DNA from: Cladochytrium replicatum
Lineage: Eukaryota; Chytridiomycota; Chytridiomycetes; Cladochytriales; Cladochytriaceae
Assembly: GCA_025526935.1 (NCBI GenBank)
Contig: JAHLKD010000001.1
Coordinates: 1,240,001 to 1,304,000 of the forward strand
DNA length: 64,000 bases
Direction of reading: 5' to 3'
The position numbers were made by a program, and so were the translations under genes. Of the stretch, positions 59,812-64,000 are shown piece after piece (the first letter of the stretch is position 1; each line of letters begins with the position of its first letter). Under the pieces are notes generated by a model. The model was not told the DNA's origin. It saw nothing but the letters and a program-made list of their open reading frames with translations, and ran no database searches.

Positions 59812-61640
59812 GCTGATCCCCCTGTGCTGGTTGGAGTACATGAAAATCAGTCGGATATTCATGGCTCCACACACATCTCTGTTCCGCTGAGTATGGCACC
59901 CAGGGCAGTCCAGAGGCTTCCATGGTCTGTGGTAGCATGGGTCATTGTCTGATTGCCAACGTCTTAGACCCTTGCAGTCCAGGAGGATCAATGGGCAACC
60001 AGACTTGAAGCGATGTCTTGATGCGCCTCTGAGGGCAGATATGCATTGGAACCGGTTAACTGGTGCATCTCCCCAGGCAATGACCAGATCAGTCTTGGAG
60101 TCCCGCCAGTCATCCCGCCTCCCACCTAGTGTGGCAATGAACTTGCACGCTTGCTCCACTTCTCGCTACTTTGACCGGAACACTCGCCAGCGGCATTCAG
60201 CGTGATTGTTCAAGGTAGTGTAGTGTGCAAGCATTGCCTTAATGTATTGCACAAACCAACGAATGCCAGCGACAACTTGCTGGGGGTCCGTGACCAGCAA
60301 AGGACTTGAGCTCTGGGCTCCCCGCACCCTCAGGTTCTCTGCCAGTCGCCATTCCCGCCACTTTCTTTGATGTTTGCACGTTAATAATACTCAGCAAAGC
60401 TGTACCGGAAATTTTGGAGTGGTACAGGTTCCTGGACTTGGGAGAGCACAAAGTGGGTGAAAAAGGTTGAAAGCGCATCTGCAACAAAAAGAGTGTTTCA
60501 GTGTATTTGGCTTACAAATCATTCCAATACCAACCTCTGGAGAAGCAAAGTGCTTCTTTGCTTTCTCCCAAGGCACCTAATGAGGAGAAGAGTCCTTTAA
60601 CTTGGCTTTCCGATGAATTGAACCGAGACCCGTCTGTGATGATTCTTCCAGTTGCCAAATCGCGTGCATAGGCATCTGAAAGTGCCATCTTGTGGAAAGC
60701 ACGGTTGACCCTCGGCTGAGTCCATGTCTTTGATTGTTGGGAGGTCATTGTCCTGGGGATGCTACTTCTTGTTCCTCATGTATAGCCCAATGAGCCGCTT
60801 TCCGTCGATAGCAAAGCTTTTCAGTGTAAAACTCGAAGTGGGACAGAGTTTTAGCTTTGGTGGGCAAACTTGTCGTCGTCGTTGGGCTGGTGTAAAGGTG
60901 CATGAGTTGAGCGGAGGTGTTCTGGTTACAATGTCCATGATTGAATGTATCAAGGGAACTGTTGATAAAAAGTGGGATTCAGTAGGCCAAACGTATCAAT
61001 CATTCAGACATACCACAGACTGTTCAACTTTTGGTTGGAAAAGCAAGCGCAAATGTTGCCCCATCGCTGATAGATTGGGGAAACACCTCCATAGCCTCCA
61101 CTTTACGTACGTCTCCTCGAATCTTGGGACATTCATAAAGACATGGTTAGAGAAATTGGTCAAACACATTTTCTCAAACTCCACAAGAGCATTGTTCAAG
61201 AATGAGAGGTCCGGAAATACAACTCTGTCAACAGCTGATACCCCAGCTGTGGCAAAGGTGTTGTTGCGCTCCTCCAGGAGCTTAATCCTTTGTTTAACCA
61301 TTCAAATTGGAGAGATCAAAGCAGCAACTGACATTTTGAAATCCTTTGGGGCAATGTCAACCTTTCCCTCAGTCTGCTGCAGGGCCCTCCATATTGTCAT
61401 TGACGTTATAAGAGAAAGGCTCGTCATTTAGTGAGCGACATTTTGAATGACTGGAATCAGGCGGACATCCACAATGACCTTTTCGATGCCAATTTTGATG
61501 CAGTATTTTTTGACAAAGCGTAGTTCTCAAGAGACCATCAATAGTTGTGTCGTGCAGCTGCACGGAGATCCTCTGAGCTATCTTTTTCTGCCCCGTTTTA
61601 GAAGCCCCTAGGGATGTTGCCACGATGAGAATCTAGATGC
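59812..61640 (-). pseudogene. Degenerate Fanzor (eukaryotic TnpB-like) gene
   Basis: Relic of a Fanzor, the eukaryotic counterpart of transposon-encoded TnpB RNA-guided nucleases. The clearest part is C-terminal (59815-60160). It reads TDLVIAWGDAPVNRFQC, then PLILLDCKGLRRWQSD, then LDCPGCHTQRNRDVCGAMNI, matching the Fanzor end with a zinc-ribbon CxxC and NRDV-A-NI, where the RuvC-III Asp is expected. Just upstream, after a stop codon, is RWFVQYIKAMLAHYTTL with CRWRVFRSK, like the conserved helical block before it. Earlier segments include LSFLNNALVEFEKMCLTNFS and SSFTLKSFAIDGKRLIGLY. Stops and frame changes separate these blocks, and no clear RuvC-I DPG motif is visible, so the copy is probably inactive. 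Confidence 0.65.
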
Positions 61641-62276
61641 AATGAACATTCTTGGAGTCTCTCACCTCTCTCACTGTCATTCTTGTTGCCACTTTCCCCC
61701 TCTGGTAGAATTTTGAATTGGCGCTGCCTAATCTCCCAAATTCATGTGATATTGCTCACCTGCAGTGTTGTTCTCGTCCAAGTCATTCTCTTGTGCCTAA
61801 CAATGGCCATCTCTTTTGATATGCATTTCTGACCCTGCAGTTGATATTTTGGCGGCTTTTTTGACTCGATTTCAATGTATTGCAATGCTCTCGAACTTTG
61901 CAAAGCGGATCGTTAACGGATTCAAAACTTTATCAATATCTTTGTTCTGTTGCGAATGGAAGAACTCTTCAGAACCAAGAAAGCTATTGTAAATGAAACA
62001 ACTTAATGCCGCCGGTACCAGTCGGCAAACGGTTTCAGAACAACCAATAAATTAGAAACCACAACATCCAGCGTCCGATGATCAGCAAAAATCGCTTCTG
62101 CCATATCGAGCACTGCGGTGATACAAATATTTGAACAGATCAGTCGTTTTCGAGGTCTTAATCATCTTCAGCTACCTGCCTACGAACAAGGAACAATCAA
62201 TGTGGTTTCAATGCCAAGATCCGACATGGGCCGTTCAACTCAACCTGAAGTTGCACTTTGGTAAAATAATTCAATT
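61641..62276. other. Intergenic, nothing recognised
   Basis: About 640 bases between the Fanzor relic and the Tubby-like gene. It may include the left end of the Fanzor element. No terminal repeat could be defined by eye. Confidence 0.35.
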
Positions 62277-63157
62277 TCACTCCCATTCCTGTGATGCTCT
62301 CAGGACGACCATAAGGCTAGATACAACCACATCCAACAAAACCTGATCCTCAAAAATATCACTGACCATGTCTAATACACCAGTCTGCCTCATGTACGAT
62401 GCCTCAACCAATTTTCCCTTGCTCTCTCGCAAATACACCGTCCCTCTGCCGCCCGCAATTTCTTGCGATGGTTTGTAGTGTCCACCTATCGGGTGGTTGT
62501 GGACTGCAAGCCGCCATTCATAATTGCGATTTCCTGGTGCGACAAACAAACTTTGGGGGTCCGACCAGTGAAGTAGATTTTTGCTCGATCGTTGCGACGG
62601 GAACAGCGCGGTCGGGGTCGGTCAAGTGAAAAGAGTGCTGGGATTTAGATTGGAATAGTGTACTGGCTGTAAACTCGTTTCCTCGCGTTACAGTGAGCTG
62701 ATAAACATGGGCAGCGTTGCGTCCCCATACACCCGCCTGAATTTTATCAGCCTTCGAGTTAAACGTTTGGGGGGAACAGGCGAGAATCTGGATGGTACCT
62801 TATTGAATATTTTCGCCTCATACATTATTCCGGTGTTGACAGTGTAGACACCAAATGTATTCTGCGATAACCTGCACTGGGAGATGAATGTCGACACCCA
62901 TCGTGTTCATCTTTGACCTACTCTACAACAATCAAACGTCGAATACCTTCTGGTGGCGGCGGACCGCGCGCTATTGAAACAACTTCGCGTGGTAATTCTG
63001 GCCTGGTGTAGTTTGGAATTTCCTCAGTTGCATCAATGACAGTCGCGGGAGCGTCGAAGGTGCTTTGTTGTTCGGTATTCTCGTCGTATGACGATCCTAC
63101 ATACGACGGCGGAAGTTCACCGGACAATGAAGGATCACCGTTCGCATCCAGTTCCAT
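62277..63157 (-). CDS. Hypothetical protein with possible Tubby-like C-terminal fold
   Basis: The N-terminal exon (ATG 63157) is a disordered acidic/Pro-rich segment: MELDANGDPSLSGELPPSYV, then RGPPPPEGIRRLIVVE. Later exons read CRLSQNTFGVYTVNTGIMYE, HLTDPDRAVPVATIEQKS, NRNYEWRLAVHNHPIGGHYK and IFEDQVLLDVVVSSLMVVLR, ending at 62277. The pattern of short beta strands with an xYxW element and a hydrophobic C-terminal helix resembles Tubby/LURP-one-like domains (fungal DUF6593 type). Joining these frames needs introns I could not fix exactly, so the gene may also be damaged. The family call is a guess from pattern. Confidence 0.4.
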
Positions 63158-63340
63158 TGACAGAGTTGAACGACCGATGCTCTGTGGGTCTCGCTGTGGA
63201 GGATACTAAACAGAGCCCTATTTATTTCTTCAGATGGGGATTCCACCAAGGCTAATGTGTTGCTCTCATGGACACGGACATGGTGGAGCTGTGGGACGGC
63301 TTTGGATTCCCCGTTGTGGAATGTTCGCTTCAGTGTGTGA

Positions 63341-63840
63341 TCAATTGCAAATTTTCATCATTAATACAAAATCCGCCCAATAGCTTTCGAATGTGGACCT
63401 GGATGGTCCATTCGCAGTCGTTATCGTTGCAATTGCATCAGAGAAGGAAGCCATTCTCCACTTGTACTCGACATTGCGAAACTTGAACGCATATTTGGTC
63501 GTGATGTCGCTGTCGTGGGTTCGATAGGAATGGTGATGTTTGTCAATAATGAGACGGAAACCTTTGTTGTAAGGCTTTTCAGCAGACATGACGTACTCGC
63601 TGCCCCTGGTGATCGTCGCTTTCCAAGATTTCTAGGAATAATTGAAACTCAGGAACTCTCAAGTGATTTAGTTCCTCGACCTTACTGTTTTGAACTAGGC
63701 GCTGTTATAAGACCGCACCAGCGGGAAAGCAAACAACTTTCGAATCCTTGGATAAACTGCGAACGACAAAATCGTCAGCCAGGCGATATTTCGGACCTTC
63801 GATTTTGCTTAGCTGACGTAAATCAGACGTGAGTTACAAC
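63341..63840 (-). CDS. Second possible Tubby-like reading frame
   Basis: The minus-strand segment 63341-63589 reads SAEKPYNKGFRLIIDKHHHS, TTKYAFKFRNVEYKWRMASF and SDAIATITTANGPSRSTFES. Its FRNVEYKWR element resembles NRNYEWRL in the neighbouring gene. Upstream frames to the window edge (for example KIEGPKYRLADDFVV near 63750-63795) may be earlier exons. It could be a tandem paralogue of the gene at 62277-63157 or a fragment of it. Boundaries are unresolved. Confidence 0.3.
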
Positions 63841-64000
63841 GGGAAGGTGGACCAAGCTTCGCTAGGGACGGGTTCTCGGATATGTCCGTTCCCATATCGG
63901 ACGACCACCCGTTTCCGTACCTCGGAATTCTCGCGAAACTCTTGGCCGAATAACTGTCGGAACTGGAAGTGGAGTACCCTTTGTCGGTACCTCTTCAACC

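Overview
The window looks like nuclear DNA of a zoosporic (flagellated) fungus, most likely a chytrid. Genes are dense and carry many short GT-AG introns. A CHS5/exomer gene points to a fungus, and a DRC7 gene (nexin-dynein regulatory complex of motile flagella) points to a lineage that still makes zoospores. A decayed Fanzor (eukaryotic TnpB relative) also fits a chytrid. All names come from reading translated motifs; no database search was run. Exon boundaries are inferred from splice signals and frame continuity.

Layout. 0.4-2.3 kb: secreted S1/P1 nuclease (+). 2.7-4.65 kb: an FAD oxidoreductase that looks broken (-). 4.7-14.4 kb: MCM10 (-), REB1/TTF1-like Myb protein (+), a small membrane protein (-), THOC1 (-) and TATSF1/CUS2 (+). 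14.4-20.9 kb: a gene-poor island with one unidentified Ser-rich reading frame, a Ty3/Gypsy integrase fragment, short dispersed and direct repeats, and a possible LINE 3' end. 21.0-36.2 kb: glycogen debranching enzyme (-), CHS5 (-), a small membrane protein (-), SARNP/Tho1 (-), NUP107/Nup84 (+), CHCHD2/MIX17 (-) and SRP54 (-). 36.2-45.3 kb: Munc13-like C2/MUN protein (+), HDHD3-like HAD hydrolase (-) and a CKAP2-like protein (-). 45.4-55.8 kb: DRC7 (-), Beclin-1/ATG6 (+), DBP4/DDX10 helicase (-), COQ4 (+) and SCO1 (-). 56.2-59.2 kb: a membrane ADAM metalloprotease (-). 59.6-61.6 kb: the degenerate Fanzor with a 46-bp tandem repeat at its 3' end. 62.3-63.8 kb: two neighbouring reading frames that may share a Tubby-like fold.

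The strongest organisational theme is compactness. Six gene pairs are head to head with only 20-65 bp between start codons: MCM10/REB1, THOC1/TATSF1, SARNP/NUP107, SRP54/Munc13, DRC7/ATG6 and DBP4/COQ4. Four of the six gaps contain AAGCCAC on one strand or the other, and a further copy lies 14 bp upstream of the CHS5 start, so it is a candidate bidirectional-promoter element. Two convergent pairs overlap at their stop codons (Munc13/HDHD3 by 30 nt, COQ4/SCO1 by 7 nt). Several genes serve nuclear RNA production and export (REB1, THOC1, TATSF1, SARNP, NUP107, DBP4). Two neighbours serve mitochondrial respiration (COQ4 and SCO1). The most unusual element is the Fanzor relic.
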